Shown: positions 1-9,339 of the stretch, in pieces | How the letters are laid out: each line of letters opens with the position of its first letter | How positions within the stretch are numbered: position 1 is the first letter of the stretch | Source of the DNA: REEB76 sp963774895 | GTDB lineage: Bacteria > Pseudomonadota > Gammaproteobacteria > Natronospirales > REEB76 | Length of the DNA stretch: 64,000 nt | Reading direction: 5' to 3' | Assembly: GCA_963774895.1 (NCBI GenBank) | Contig: CAVZGN010000004.1 | Coordinates: 310,001 to 374,000 of the forward strand | Position numbers and translations under genes: made by a program | The notes under the pieces: model-generated | What the model saw: only the letters and a program-made list of their open reading frames with translations | The model's database searches: none | Told to the model about the DNA's origin: nothing

Positions 1-101
1 CTTAGCCTCGTGCTTGTGTTCCACAGCGGCGAATGAATTGTTCTCCATCCATGTTTTACGGGCATCGGCTTCCAGGGATTGTGCGCTGTATTCTGTTCGC
101 A

Positions 102-1841
102 TCATGCAACCGGTTTTGGATTTGCTTGCTGATCGGCCTGTGTATCCAACAACGCATAGAACAAAGCCATATAGATCACATACCAGGTGATCATCATGGA
201 GTGTATAAAAATCGTGTCGGTCAGCGCATAGATTGCAAACCCGGCCACGGTCAATACACCCGCCATACCTATGGCATGCATCGCCTGAACCGGGCTGCGC
301 GTCGCTTGCAGGAAACGCATTGCTGGAAACAAAAGTATAGCCAGCAATGCAATGAATCCAAGGATACCGCGGCTTGAGAGGGCTTCCAGATAATCATTGT
401 GTGGATGGTCGTAAGATCCAACAAAGGGAGCGATCACACCTTTGTCTATCAGCTCATCGGTTTTAACCTGATACGCTCCTGTACCTACGCCTAATAGTGG
501 ATGACTAAGAAACAGCCGCCAAGCAGAACGCCACATTTCAAAGCGTTTACCCACTGATGTATCCGCAATGGATAAAGTATATTCACCAGGATAGTTTTCC
601 AATGGAACTATCCAGATTTTCTCTTTGGCTGGTAAATATATTTTGACCAATGTTCCAGTTCTCCCCTTAGAGATAATTTCTTTCAAAATGTAATGTTGGG
701 AATTGAAAACCGAACTCGTCGAATTTTGCCCATTCAATGAAATTATTCCAACACCCCGCACTAGTAATTTGCTGAATTGAGCGCTTCCATCACTGGGGAT
801 ACGTGGGAAATAATACCAATCTCCTTTAGAGGCATCATTATTTGCCAATTCAACGGCGTACGCTGCTTTGCAAAAACCACCTTGAAGTAACTCCGGGTCA
901 ATAACGGTATTTCCGACCAGTGAAGAATTGAGATTTTCAGGATACGTTTTCAACCAGGTCTCCAAGAAAGCGCTTTGATTATCACAACGCTCTTGCTGAT
1001 CCCGCTGAGTATTTTGATAATTGAAGGCATTCAAGCCGATAAAATAATTCCGTGTGCTGCGGACAGCGTGTTTGATGCGCCCTTGTGTATCAGTGCCCGC
1101 TATAAAATAAGATGAAGAAAACACGGCAATAATTACCGTTAATATGGCGAAGAGATACCGCCCTTTGAGAAACCCGCCTGCGGGTGTAGCCAACATAGGC
1201 ATTAATATAATTATAGGCAGCCATGCGCCCCGTGTTCCGGATAGCAATGTCGCTGTAATACCGCCAGCCAAGCATAAAATCAGCAATGGTACTGAGTATC
1301 TGCGTCTCGAAGCTGCCATCAAACCAAAACCAGCCACTACACACAACACCATGGTGGTGGTTAGATCGCCAAAGATAATTGAAAGATTGGTTTGCGCATT
1401 CACCCTGATAGGTCCATGGGCCTGCATAAATTCCAAGCAAGCCATAATGCCGGCCGAAAGCGCCCCCACTGCCAGGCCGATGAATACCGTCTTTGCCGTA
1501 GGCGGGTACCGCCGGAAAGCCAGATACACTGGCACGATGAACAGAAACCGCAGGTAGCGTCCCAGAAAATGGAACCCGGTTACAGTCTGATAGCCGGCTA
1601 CATAGGACAGCACGGTCACCGCGAACAGAACAGTGAAAGCCAGGCACAGTATTCCGCTATCCCGGTTCAGCCAGACATAGGCGCTATCCCGTATCCACAC
1701 CCAGACACCGACGATCGCCAGCAAACCAAGCGTATAGCTGTCGCCATGATTTATGAAAAGTGTGGCGGCTGGATACGCCAGCACTAAAACTGTGACAAAC
1801 AGCCGTAGCAGCTGATCAGCGCGTGTACTGAATGTATTCAT
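102..1841 (-). CDS. O-antigen ligase / polymerase-like membrane protein (Wzy_C superfamily)
   Basis: A 579-residue polytopic membrane protein with about a dozen hydrophobic segments. A large soluble loop, roughly residues 260-440, is presumably periplasmic. After the loop come the signatures of the O-antigen ligase/Wzy family: HPLLGVGTGAY, then YDHPHNDYLEALSSRG with the conserved histidine and arginine. Members either transfer undecaprenyl-linked polymer to lipid A core or another acceptor (WaaL) or polymerise repeat units (Wzy). Sequence alone does not separate these roles. The start lies 8 bases after the lnt stop, so the two are probably co-transcribed, and the polysaccharide locus a few kilobases upstream fits either role. 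Confidence 0.85.
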   Translation of the reverse strand: MNTFSTRADQLLRLFVTVLVLAYPAATLFINHGDSYTLGLLAIVGVWVWIRDSAYVWLNRDSGILCLAFTVLFAVTVLSYVAGYQTVTGFHFLGRYLRFLFIVPVYLAFRRYPPTAKTVFIGLAVGALSAGIMACLEFMQAHGPIRVNAQTNLSIIFGDLTTTMVLCVVAGFGLMAASRRRYSVPLLILCLAGGITATLLSGTRGAWLPIIILMPMLATPAGGFLKGRYLFAILTVIIAVFSSSYFIAGTDTQGRIKHAVRSTRNYFIGLNAFNYQNTQRDQQERCDNQSAFLETWLKTYPENLNSSLVGNTVIDPELLQGGFCKAAYAVELANNDASKGDWYYFPRIPSDGSAQFSKLLVRGVGIISLNGQNSTSSVFNSQHYILKEIISKGRTGTLVKIYLPAKEKIWIVPLENYPGEYTLSIADTSVGKRFEMWRSAWRLFLSHPLLGVGTGAYQVKTDELIDKGVIAPFVGSYDHPHNDYLEALSSRGILGFIALLAILLFPAMRFLQATRSPVQAMHAIGMAGVLTVAGFAIYALTDTIFIHSMMITWYVIYMALFYALLDTQADQQANPKPVA

Positions 1842-1849
1842 TGTTTTGT

Positions 1850-3451
1850 TTATATCGGGGTGCGCCGAACCATTGATATCTCAGATTGCCCTTTTAACCG
1901 CCACCTTGCCCATCCTGCGGCGATCAGCAACAGCATACAGCCAATTACAACTGCTGCATTACCTATATATAGGTAAGGTGTGCCGCCTGCATACGGCACA
2001 AACACGCCCTGCAATGCGCCACGGGTATTGCGCGGCAAGCGGGATATAACTGCCCCGCTGTTGTTGATGATGCCCGTGATGCCGGTATTGGTATCCCGCA
2101 ATAGATAACGCCCGGTTTCCAGGGCCCGCATGCGTGCGATCTCAAAGTGCTGTGGCAGGGCGATGGAGTCACCAAACCAGCCGTCATCACTGACATTCAC
2201 CAGGAATGCGGCCTGCGGCAGGGCACGCATGATCTCATTGCCATAGGCATCCTCGTAACAGATGGATACGCCCACCGGATACCCCGCCACCTGCAACAAG
2301 GTCTGATCGGCAGGACCGGGCGTGAAGGAGGAATACGGCAGATTCATGCTCTCCAGCCAGCGCTTGGCCCACGCCGGCAATGGGAAATATTCCGACAGCG
2401 GCACCAGATGCTGCTTACGATACACGCCATCGTGACCGCCGAGAGCCACGACGCTGTTGTAGGCCTCGTCCTTAGCCGGATCCTCGATGGGCGCGCCGAT
2501 CAGCAGCTCGGTGCCATGGGCACGCGCTAGTCTATCCAACGGTTCCAGATATCCGATCCATACCTGATCCGCATAGTCTGGCACTGCGGATTCCGGCCAC
2601 ACGATCAAGCGGCTGTCCCAGTGCTCCTCGGTCATCTGGCGGTACAGATCCAGGGTGGGCTGAAAGTTCTGTGGGTCCCATTTGATGGTCGAAGGGATAT
2701 TGCCCTGCAACAGGCTGACTTGCAGTGGTTTGCCCGCAGGATGGGTCCAGGAGATGGGCGCCAGTAACCCGCCTGTCACCCACAGAGTGACTAATATCGC
2801 CAAAGAAACGAAGCGTGTACGCAGATTCGCATCGGGCGCCAGCATATTCAGCAACAAACCGGCAGACAGCACTACGGCGAGCGTCACGCCGTAAACACCC
2901 AGAACGGGTGCATAGCCTTTCAAGAAATTGTCGATCTGACCATATCCAAGACTTAACCACGGGAATCCGGTCAATAACCAGCCGCGCAGCCATTCAAGCA
3001 AAGTCCATATCGCAGGCAGCACCAGTATCCAGCGCCGCCAGTCCGCGAGCGGCATGAGCCACACGCCGAGCGCGCAGGCGAGTCCGCTGTACAACGACAT
3101 TATCGCTATCAACGCGCCGATGATCAGCACCGTCAGCCACACCGGAGCGTCGGCGATACTGTGGATGCTGATGTACAGCCAATAGACCCCGAAGGCGAAT
3201 TCGGCCACACCAAACAGGAAACCGCGCCACCATGCACGACGTACCGACGCGCCATTCACCAGCCAGAAGAGCGCAGCCAAGGTAAGAATCGCAAGCGGGA
3301 AAAGATTGAACGGCGCAAATGCCAGAACCGTAAGCGCGCCACAGATGAGCGCCAAACCGTCACCGATCAATCCGGCTTGCAATCGCTGATTAATGGCGCT
3401 CAGGATGCCGGAGAGATGCATGCGTGCGCCTGGGGCGGACGCGGCGCTCAT
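1850..3451 (-). CDS. lnt: apolipoprotein N-acyltransferase
   Basis: A 533-residue inner-membrane enzyme that adds the third acyl chain to the N-terminal cysteine of lipoproteins. The N-terminal half holds several membrane segments. The C-terminal half is a nitrilase-like domain with the catalytic glutamate in WPESAVPDY, a lysine in YRKQHLVPLSEYFPLP, and the catalytic cysteine in VGVSICYEDAYG. A final hydrophobic helix precedes the C-terminus. The ATG overlaps the corC stop by 4 bases, the usual corC-lnt translational coupling. Confidence 0.96.
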   Translation of the reverse strand: MSAASAPGARMHLSGILSAINQRLQAGLIGDGLALICGALTVLAFAPFNLFPLAILTLAALFWLVNGASVRRAWWRGFLFGVAEFAFGVYWLYISIHSIADAPVWLTVLIIGALIAIMSLYSGLACALGVWLMPLADWRRWILVLPAIWTLLEWLRGWLLTGFPWLSLGYGQIDNFLKGYAPVLGVYGVTLAVVLSAGLLLNMLAPDANLRTRFVSLAILVTLWVTGGLLAPISWTHPAGKPLQVSLLQGNIPSTIKWDPQNFQPTLDLYRQMTEEHWDSRLIVWPESAVPDYADQVWIGYLEPLDRLARAHGTELLIGAPIEDPAKDEAYNSVVALGGHDGVYRKQHLVPLSEYFPLPAWAKRWLESMNLPYSSFTPGPADQTLLQVAGYPVGVSICYEDAYGNEIMRALPQAAFLVNVSDDGWFGDSIALPQHFEIARMRALETGRYLLRDTNTGITGIINNSGAVISRLPRNTRGALQGVFVPYAGGTPYLYIGNAAVVIGCMLLLIAAGWARWRLKGQSEISMVRRTPI

Positions 3452-4338
3452 GCAGTCTTATCGGATGCCGATGAAGATCTTTTACCCTTGGTGACTTCCA
3501 GCAGATGTAGCCGGCGGCTGTCGGCGCGCAGCACCTTGAAGCGTAGCTTGCCGATCAGGATCTTTTCGCCCCGCTTGGGCATATGGCCGAAGGCATGCAT
3601 CACCAGTCCGCCTAGCGTGTCGAATTCGGCATCGCTGTAGGTGGTGCCGAAATAGGCGTTGAAGTCCTCGATGGGCACCAGGGCCTTCACCGTATAGCGC
3701 CGGTCGCTGTGCTTGAGAATGCGTGTTTCGTCGTCCACGTCGTATTCGTCGTCGATCTCGCCGACGATCTGCTCCAGCACATCTTCGATGGTGATCAGCC
3801 CTGCGACCCCGCCGTATTCATCCGCCACGATCGCCATATGATTGCGGCTGGCGCGGAAATTTTTAAGCAATACATTCAGGCGCATGCTTTCGGGTACGAA
3901 TGGCGCGGGCCGCAAATACTCGCGCAGATTGAAAGCGGCGTCCGGATCCTCCAGAAAATGTTCCAGCAGGTCCTTGGCGAGCACGATGCCGATGATTTCG
4001 TCGCGGCTCTCGCCCACTACCGGAAAACGCGAATGGCCGGAATCCACTACCACCGCCATCACCTTCCGCAAGGACGCGTCCTTTTCCAACGCCACCATCT
4101 GGGCGCGTGGGATCATGATGTCGCGGGCCTGCATGTCCGCCACCTGCAATACGCCCTCCAGCATAGTCTGGGCGTCGCTATCGAACAGATTGCGGTTCTG
4201 GGCGTCGCGCAACAGTTCCAGGAGTTCACCACGGTCGCGGGGTTCACCGCTCAGCGCCTGGCGCAGATTCTCGAACCAGGCGCGCAGGCCGGGACTTCGG
4301 TCGGGGGAGGTGGTTTCGGAAGGCATGGAATGGTTCAA
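3448..4338 (-). CDS. corC: CorC/HlyC-type CBS-domain protein (magnesium/cobalt efflux accessory)
   Basis: A 296-residue soluble protein: a short N-terminal region, a CBS pair (about residues 65-190; RDIMIPRAQMVALE opens the first and VADEYGGVAGLITIEDVLEQIVGEI closes the second, with a few residues between these blocks belonging to the same domain), then a CorC_HlyC C-terminal domain. There are no membrane segments, as in E. coli CorC/YbeX. Family members are linked to Mg/Co efflux, and the ybeXYZ genes to ribosome quality control. It lies between ybeY and lnt as in many Gammaproteobacteria. Confidence 0.93.
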   Translation of the reverse strand: MNHSMPSETTSPDRSPGLRAWFENLRQALSGEPRDRGELLELLRDAQNRNLFDSDAQTMLEGVLQVADMQARDIMIPRAQMVALEKDASLRKVMAVVVDSGHSRFPVVGESRDEIIGIVLAKDLLEHFLEDPDAAFNLREYLRPAPFVPESMRLNVLLKNFRASRNHMAIVADEYGGVAGLITIEDVLEQIVGEIDDEYDVDDETRILKHSDRRYTVKALVPIEDFNAYFGTTYSDAEFDTLGGLVMHAFGHMPKRGEKILIGKLRFKVLRADSRRLHLLEVTKGKRSSSASDKTA

Positions 4339-4402
4339 GTGTGTGGCAATGGAGTTAAGTTTACATGCTGCGGACCTAGGTCAAACATCCCGGCGGATTC
4401 CA

Positions 4403-4861
4403 TCACAAAGGATAGGGATCCGGATACCCCAGCGAAGCAAGCATGGCGGTCTCCAACGATTCCATCTTGGCCGCCTGGCTGCCGGATTCATGCTCATAAC
4501 CCAGCAGATGCAGTGTTCCATGGATGGTGAGGTGCGCCCAGTGGGCTTGCGTCTGCTTGGCTTGCTGCTGCGCTTCCCGAATCACCACCGGTGCGCACAT
4601 CACCAGATCGCCCAGCAATAGACTGGTAACACCTGCCGGCACCGATGCCGGGAATGACAACACATTGGTGACTGAATCCTTGTGGCGGTAACGCCGGTTG
4701 AGTTCGATGCCCTCGTCCTCGTCCACGATGCGGATGGTTAATTCTGCTGGTTCACGCCTGCCCTCCAGGGCAATGCCTACCCAGCGATTGAAGTCCGCTA
4801 TTGAAGGCAGGTTTTTCTCGCGCGTGGCTCGTTGCAAGGTCACCAGAATCCTGTCGGTCAT
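4403..4861 (-). CDS. ybeY: endoribonuclease YbeY, 16S rRNA maturation factor
   Basis: A 152-residue UPF0054 metalloprotein. The zinc-binding signature HLTIHGTLHLLGYEHE near residues 115-130 carries the three histidines, and LNRRYRHKDSVTNVLSFP is the conserved upstream motif. YbeY acts in 16S rRNA 3' maturation and 70S quality control with the CorC and PhoH-like neighbours. The gap to the phoH-like gene (4862-5049) holds REP-like palindromes rather than a gene. Confidence 0.95.
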   Translation of the reverse strand: MTDRILVTLQRATREKNLPSIADFNRWVGIALEGRREPAELTIRIVDEDEGIELNRRYRHKDSVTNVLSFPASVPAGVTSLLLGDLVMCAPVVIREAQQQAKQTQAHWAHLTIHGTLHLLGYEHESGSQAAKMESLETAMLASLGYPDPYPL

Positions 4862-4923
4862 TTGGTCATCCGGGCATTACCTGAATTGCGATTGTGACCG
4901 TTGCTACTACCAATCAGATTAAT

Positions 4924-5043
4924 TGTAGGAGCGGTCGTACCGACCGCGATTCCCAAACCATCGCGACGGAGACCGTTCCTCCTACCAAATCTCCTACAAA
5001 AACATAAATTCTGATCATCGCGGTGGATACCACCGCTCCTACA
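4924..5043. repeat. REP-like palindromic element cluster A
   Basis: Three related units in alternating orientation fill the gap between the phoH-like gene and ybeY. 4924-4949 starts TGTAGGAGCGGTC and ends GACCGCGA. 4961-4984 is a diverged inverted copy ending CTCCTA. 5017-5043 reads ATCGCGGTGG and ends CACCGCTCCTACA. The GTAGGAGCGG head with a GC-rich stem matches the type common in gammaproteobacterial intergenic DNA. Related copies lie at 34.2-34.4 kb and 44.7-44.8 kb. Confidence 0.75.
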
Positions 5044-5049
5044 ACACCA

Positions 5050-6078
5050 TTATCGCTTCGATTCTTCCGGCAGATCGCGCTGTTCATACGCGGCGACGAT
5101 GCGTTGCACCAGCGGGTGGCGCACAACATCGGCTGCCGTAAAAAACGTGAAGCTCACACCGGGCATGCCACGCAGCAGCTCCACCGCGTCCCGCAACCCG
5201 GAACGCCGCGGCTGGGGGATATCGACCTGGGTGATATCGCCGGTAACCACCGTATGCGAGCCGAAACCGATGCGGGTCAGAAACATCTTCATCTGGTCGA
5301 TGGTGGTGTTCTGGGCTTCGTCCAGGATGATGAAGGCTTCGTTCAGAGTACGGCCGCGCATGAAAGCCAGCGGTGCCACCTCGATGATGCCGCGCTCCAG
5401 CAATTTGCCGACCCGCTCGAAGCCCAGCATCTCATAGAGCGCGTCGTAGATGGGGCGTAGATACGGGTCCACCTTCTCCGTCAGGTCGCCAGGCAGAAAC
5501 CCCAGACGTTCGCCGGCTTCAACCGCCGGTCTTACCAGCACCAACCGCCGCACCTGGTCGCGGTTGAGCGCCGCCACGGCGCTGGCCACCGCCAGATAGG
5601 TCTTGCCGGTACCCGCCGGACCGATGCCGAATGTCAGATCGCATGCGGCGATGTTCTGCAGATAATGCCGCTGGTTGGGGCCGCGTCCCCGCACTTGTCC
5701 TTCCTGGGTGGACACCACGATATCGTCCGATACATCTGCTTCCACCGGGTGCTCAAGCAAGGCCGCGATGCCGGATTCCTGCAGACTCATATGCACCGTC
5801 TCACGGCGGATACGCTCATGTGTTGTAGATGCGTAAAGCTGCTTGAGGATTATTGCCGCCGCCTGAGTCTGGCGCGGATCGCCGATGACGCGAAACTGGT
5901 TGCCGCGGTTATTGATCTCGACACCCAGGCGCTGTTCGATCTGGCGCAGATGCTCGTCGAACTGGCCGCAGAGATTCGCCAACCGTTTGTTATCGGCTGG
6001 CTCCAGAGCCAGATCGATGGAAACGGGCGTGGCTTCAGGCAAGGTTCTGACCAGCGACCATCGACGCTTGTGCGACAC
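5050..6078 (-). CDS. PhoH-like ATPase (YbeZ)
   Basis: A PhoH-family P-loop NTPase with Walker A GIGPAGTGKT, a Walker B-like IILDEAQN, and the conserved TGDITQVDIPQ segment. The family partners YbeY in RNA metabolism. The reading frame stays open back to an ATG at 6111 inside miaB, but family alignment (LEPADN close to the N-terminus) argues for a shorter protein. I chose the GTG at 6078, preceded by GGTGGG. A TTG at 6042 is an equally fair choice and would reduce the overlap with miaB to 8 bases. Product is about 330-342 residues against about 346 in E. coli. Confidence 0.9.
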   Translation of the reverse strand: MSHKRRWSLVRTLPEATPVSIDLALEPADNKRLANLCGQFDEHLRQIEQRLGVEINNRGNQFRVIGDPRQTQAAAIILKQLYASTTHERIRRETVHMSLQESGIAALLEHPVEADVSDDIVVSTQEGQVRGRGPNQRHYLQNIAACDLTFGIGPAGTGKTYLAVASAVAALNRDQVRRLVLVRPAVEAGERLGFLPGDLTEKVDPYLRPIYDALYEMLGFERVGKLLERGIIEVAPLAFMRGRTLNEAFIILDEAQNTTIDQMKMFLTRIGFGSHTVVTGDITQVDIPQPRRSGLRDAVELLRGMPGVSFTFFTAADVVRHPLVQRIVAAYEQRDLPEESKR

Positions 6079-7429
6079 CCCACCGCGAGCCCGGATCCGG
6101 CAGCCGCCCACGCAGGGAATTCTGCTTTACCTCGGTGATCAGCACCTCCGCGAACCGGCCGATGAGGCGCGGATCGCCGGCGAAATTCACCCAGCGGTTA
6201 CATTCTGTCCTGCCGGCCAGCTCGCGTGGGTTTTTGGTCGAGGGGCGCTCCACCAGTACCCGTTGTTTAGTAGCTAACAATCGCCGCATATAGGCCTGAC
6301 CGAAATCATGAATTCGCGCCTGCAGGGTTTCCAGACGTCGTACTTTTTCCTCATGGGGTACATCATCCGCAAATGACGCCGCCGGCGTGCCGGGTCGCCG
6401 GCTGTAGATGAAGCTGAAGGCCTGATCGAATCTGATTTCATCCACCAGTTTCAGGGTGGCTTCGAAATCCTTATCGGTCTCGCCCGGAAAGCCCACGATA
6501 ATATCCGTGGACAGGCTGATGCCGGGACGCACCTCCCGCAATTTTCTGATCTTGGCCTTGTATTCCAGTACCGTGTGATTGCGTTTCATGGCGGCCAGGA
6601 TCCGGTCCGAGCCGCTCTGCACCGGCAGGTGCAGGTAGTTGGCCAGCTTGGATACCGCTGCGAATGTGTCTATCAAGCGATCCGAAAATTCCAGTGGATG
6701 CGAGGTGGTGAAGCGGATGCGTTCGATATCCTCCATGACTGCGATATATTCGATCAGCATGGCCAAATCAGCGACCGAGCCATCATGCTTCAGACCGCGG
6801 TATCCGTTGACGTTCTGTCCCAGCAACGTGACTTCCTTGACGCCCTGTTCAGCTAGCCCGGCGATTTCAGCCAGCACGTCATCGAATGGCCGGCTGACTT
6901 CCTCGCCGCGGGTATAGGGCACCACACAGAAAGTGCAGTATTTGCTGCAACCTTCCATGATGGAGACAAATGCGGTGGCGCCCAGCGCCCGCGCCGGCGG
7001 CAGATTGTCGAATTTCTCGATCTCGGGGAATGAAATATCCACCACCGGTCGGCGAGTGCGGCGGGATTCCTCCAGCATCTCCGGCAGGCGATGCAGCGTC
7101 TGAGGGCCGAACACCAGGTCCACGAACGGCGCGCGCTTCACGATACCCGCGCCTTCCTGGCTGGCCACGCAGCCGCCCACACCGATAATGACTTCCGGGT
7201 GCTGCTGCTTCAGTTCACGCCACCAGCCAAGTTGGGAGAACACCTTCTCCTCGGCCTTCTCGCGCACCGAACAGGTATTGAGCAGGATTACATCCGCTTC
7301 TTCCACCAGTTCGGTTAATTCATAACCATGGGAAGCCCGCAACACGTCCGCCATTTTGGCAGAATCGTATTCGTTCATCTGGCAACCGAAGGTTTTGATA
7401 TATAACTTACTGAACGCCATGCCGCTCAC
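6035..7429 (-). CDS. miaB: tRNA-2-methylthio-N6-dimethylallyladenosine synthase
   Basis: A 464-residue radical-SAM methylthiotransferase that converts i6A37 to ms2i6A37 in tRNA. The N-terminal domain has the three cluster cysteines C16 (KTFGCQMNEYDS), C53 and C87. The radical SAM motif CSKYCTFC supplies C161, C165 and C168. A C-terminal TRAM domain follows (from about residue 385). The ATG overlaps the stop of the upstream dehydratase gene by 4 bases; an ATG three codons on (7420) is also possible. Position before phoH-ybeY is standard. Confidence 0.96.
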   Translation of the reverse strand: MSGMAFSKLYIKTFGCQMNEYDSAKMADVLRASHGYELTELVEEADVILLNTCSVREKAEEKVFSQLGWWRELKQQHPEVIIGVGGCVASQEGAGIVKRAPFVDLVFGPQTLHRLPEMLEESRRTRRPVVDISFPEIEKFDNLPPARALGATAFVSIMEGCSKYCTFCVVPYTRGEEVSRPFDDVLAEIAGLAEQGVKEVTLLGQNVNGYRGLKHDGSVADLAMLIEYIAVMEDIERIRFTTSHPLEFSDRLIDTFAAVSKLANYLHLPVQSGSDRILAAMKRNHTVLEYKAKIRKLREVRPGISLSTDIIVGFPGETDKDFEATLKLVDEIRFDQAFSFIYSRRPGTPAASFADDVPHEEKVRRLETLQARIHDFGQAYMRRLLATKQRVLVERPSTKNPRELAGRTECNRWVNFAGDPRLIGRFAEVLITEVKQNSLRGRLPDPGSRWGVAQASMVAGQNLA

Positions 7430-9318
7430 TTCACGACCTGAAGATGTGGACGCAGCTGGCGTTTGTCTTGATCTTCCGAAAACACACCATGTTGGTACTC
7501 TGGAACCATGGAACGCAATACATTCAAAGCCTGCTCTTGATCCGCAATACTTATCGCCTTCCTTAGTTGCTCAAGACCGTTGGACAGGCTACCAATAGCC
7601 GTTTCACGACAACCTGCGAGCATCAATTTTGGGTGCACCGTGGTACGCAGCGTCTCATGAGAATAAAAAAGCTCTTCGTGCAGCTTCTCTCCGGGACGCA
7701 ATCCGATATAGGTGATTTTAATGTCACGGCCGGGTTGCAAACCTGAAAGCTGAATGAGTTTTTCAGCCAGATCGCGGATTCGGACCGGTTCCCCCATATC
7801 CAGAACGAATATTTCTCCACCTTTGCCAATAGCACTGGCTTGCAGTATCAAACTCGCGGCTTCAGGGATGGTCATGAAAAAACGCGTGATTTCCGGATGC
7901 GTAACCGTGACCGGACCACCAGTCTCAATTTGATGTTTAAAGAGCGGTACTACAGAACCCGCGGAGCCAAGCACGTTACCAAAACGTGTGGTAATAAAAT
8001 GGGTGCTGCTGGATTCATTCTGCGCCTGACAATAAAGCTCGGCAACACGTTTGGTGGTTCCCATTACATTGGTTGGATTAACGGTCTTGTCGGTCGATAT
8101 TAAAACGAAGGTCTCAGCGCCATGCCGTTTTGCCATGTCTGCGACAATTTGCGTGCCAAAGACGTTATTTCGTATACCTTCGATTACATTGTCTTCTACC
8201 AATGGTACGTGTTTATAAGCCGCTGCATGAAATACAACCTGAGGTTTGGATTTGGCAAACAGGGCATTGATAGCGTGTTCATCCCTAATATCGCCGAGAA
8301 GTGTATTGAACAACATACCGGGGAAAGCAGTGCTGATTTCCTGATCAATGCGATATAGATTGTATTCGCAACTATCCAATATGATCAGCAATCCTGGATT
8401 ATGTTTGGCTATTTGCCGGCATAATTCCGAACCAATGGAGCCGCCGCCGCCTGTGACCAATACGCGCTTGTCGCGCAGAAACACGTTAACGCTCTCTCGG
8501 TCCAGAATTACCGGGTCACGCCCCAGCAGGTCTTCGACTGTGACCGGACGCAACCGCGAAACCTCTACTCTGCCGTCGACCAGCTCACTTAACGACGGTA
8601 AAGTACGGCAGGTGACATCGGCCTCCGCACAGATGCTCACCACACGATTCATCACAGATCGGGATGCTGACGGCAACGCAATCAGTACCGCACTCACGTC
8701 CAGTGACCGAATGATAATGGAGATATCGTCCAGTGTTCCTCGCACGGTGACGCCATGAATGTCTTGACCCTGCTTGGATGGATCATCATCCACAAATGCA
8801 ACAGGCTGAAATGGTCCGTGTCTTAACAGATCTCTGACCAGCATTTCACCACCGCGACCAGCACCAACAATCAAAGCGTTTACGCGAGTTGGGGCCACAC
8901 GAAACAACACGGCGTGCTCTTTGATTATGCGGTTGAGGATGCGTGTGCCCATCACACCGGTTACCAACAAAATCGGGTACAGCACTAGAACTGACCGGGG
9001 TATCCCCTGCAAGCGGATAAGCAGAAATACGCCTAACACTGTTGCAAGGGCACCCAGGCAGACGGCTTTGAGAATGCGAACAAAATCCGGGACTGAAGCA
9101 AACCGCCACACACCGCGGTAACAACCAAAGAGCCAGAATGTGGCCGCATGGATCGGTACGGCAAAAGCCAGCAATACCAGCGCGGTTTCCAAATACCGCC
9201 GCTCTGGAAGCATGAGATTGAAACGCAATAGATAAGCAAGTGCGATAGTCACGGGCACCCACAGCACATCATGTGCAAAGATCACCCATTGCCGCCTTAA
9301 GATCCGCAATACATCCAC
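7426..9318 (-). CDS. UDP-N-acetylglucosamine 4,6-dehydratase, membrane-anchored WbpM/CapD type
   Basis: A 630-residue long-form nucleotide-sugar dehydratase. About four N-terminal membrane helices are followed by a CoA-binding-like Rossmann domain (IVGAGRGGEMLVRDLL) and a C-terminal extended SDR domain with GGGSIGSEL for NAD. The catalytic region reads STDKTVNPTNVMGTTKR: the usual Tyr of YxxxK is Met, as in the Ser-Met-Lys triad of WbpM. The product would be a UDP-4-keto-6-deoxy-HexNAc, precursor of FucNAc, QuiNAc or bacillosamine sugars. The reductase or aminotransferase completing that sugar is not in the window. Next to a WbpL-type transferase, as in Pseudomonas. Confidence 0.92.
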   Translation of the reverse strand: MDVLRILRRQWVIFAHDVLWVPVTIALAYLLRFNLMLPERRYLETALVLLAFAVPIHAATFWLFGCYRGVWRFASVPDFVRILKAVCLGALATVLGVFLLIRLQGIPRSVLVLYPILLVTGVMGTRILNRIIKEHAVLFRVAPTRVNALIVGAGRGGEMLVRDLLRHGPFQPVAFVDDDPSKQGQDIHGVTVRGTLDDISIIIRSLDVSAVLIALPSASRSVMNRVVSICAEADVTCRTLPSLSELVDGRVEVSRLRPVTVEDLLGRDPVILDRESVNVFLRDKRVLVTGGGGSIGSELCRQIAKHNPGLLIILDSCEYNLYRIDQEISTAFPGMLFNTLLGDIRDEHAINALFAKSKPQVVFHAAAYKHVPLVEDNVIEGIRNNVFGTQIVADMAKRHGAETFVLISTDKTVNPTNVMGTTKRVAELYCQAQNESSSTHFITTRFGNVLGSAGSVVPLFKHQIETGGPVTVTHPEITRFFMTIPEAASLILQASAIGKGGEIFVLDMGEPVRIRDLAEKLIQLSGLQPGRDIKITYIGLRPGEKLHEELFYSHETLRTTVHPKLMLAGCRETAIGSLSNGLEQLRKAISIADQEQALNVLRSMVPEYQHGVFSEDQDKRQLRPHLQVVK

Positions 9319-9339
9319 TTCAATTCCCCAGTAAGTCCA

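Noticed and set aside
33..377. 114-codon plus-strand frame at the window start
   Set aside because: Opposes the 3' end of the O-antigen ligase-like gene and has no domain or convincing ribosome-binding site.
4924..5043. Possible CRISPR repeats
   Set aside because: Units alternate in orientation, vary in length and sequence, and have no regular spacers; they fit REP-like elements.
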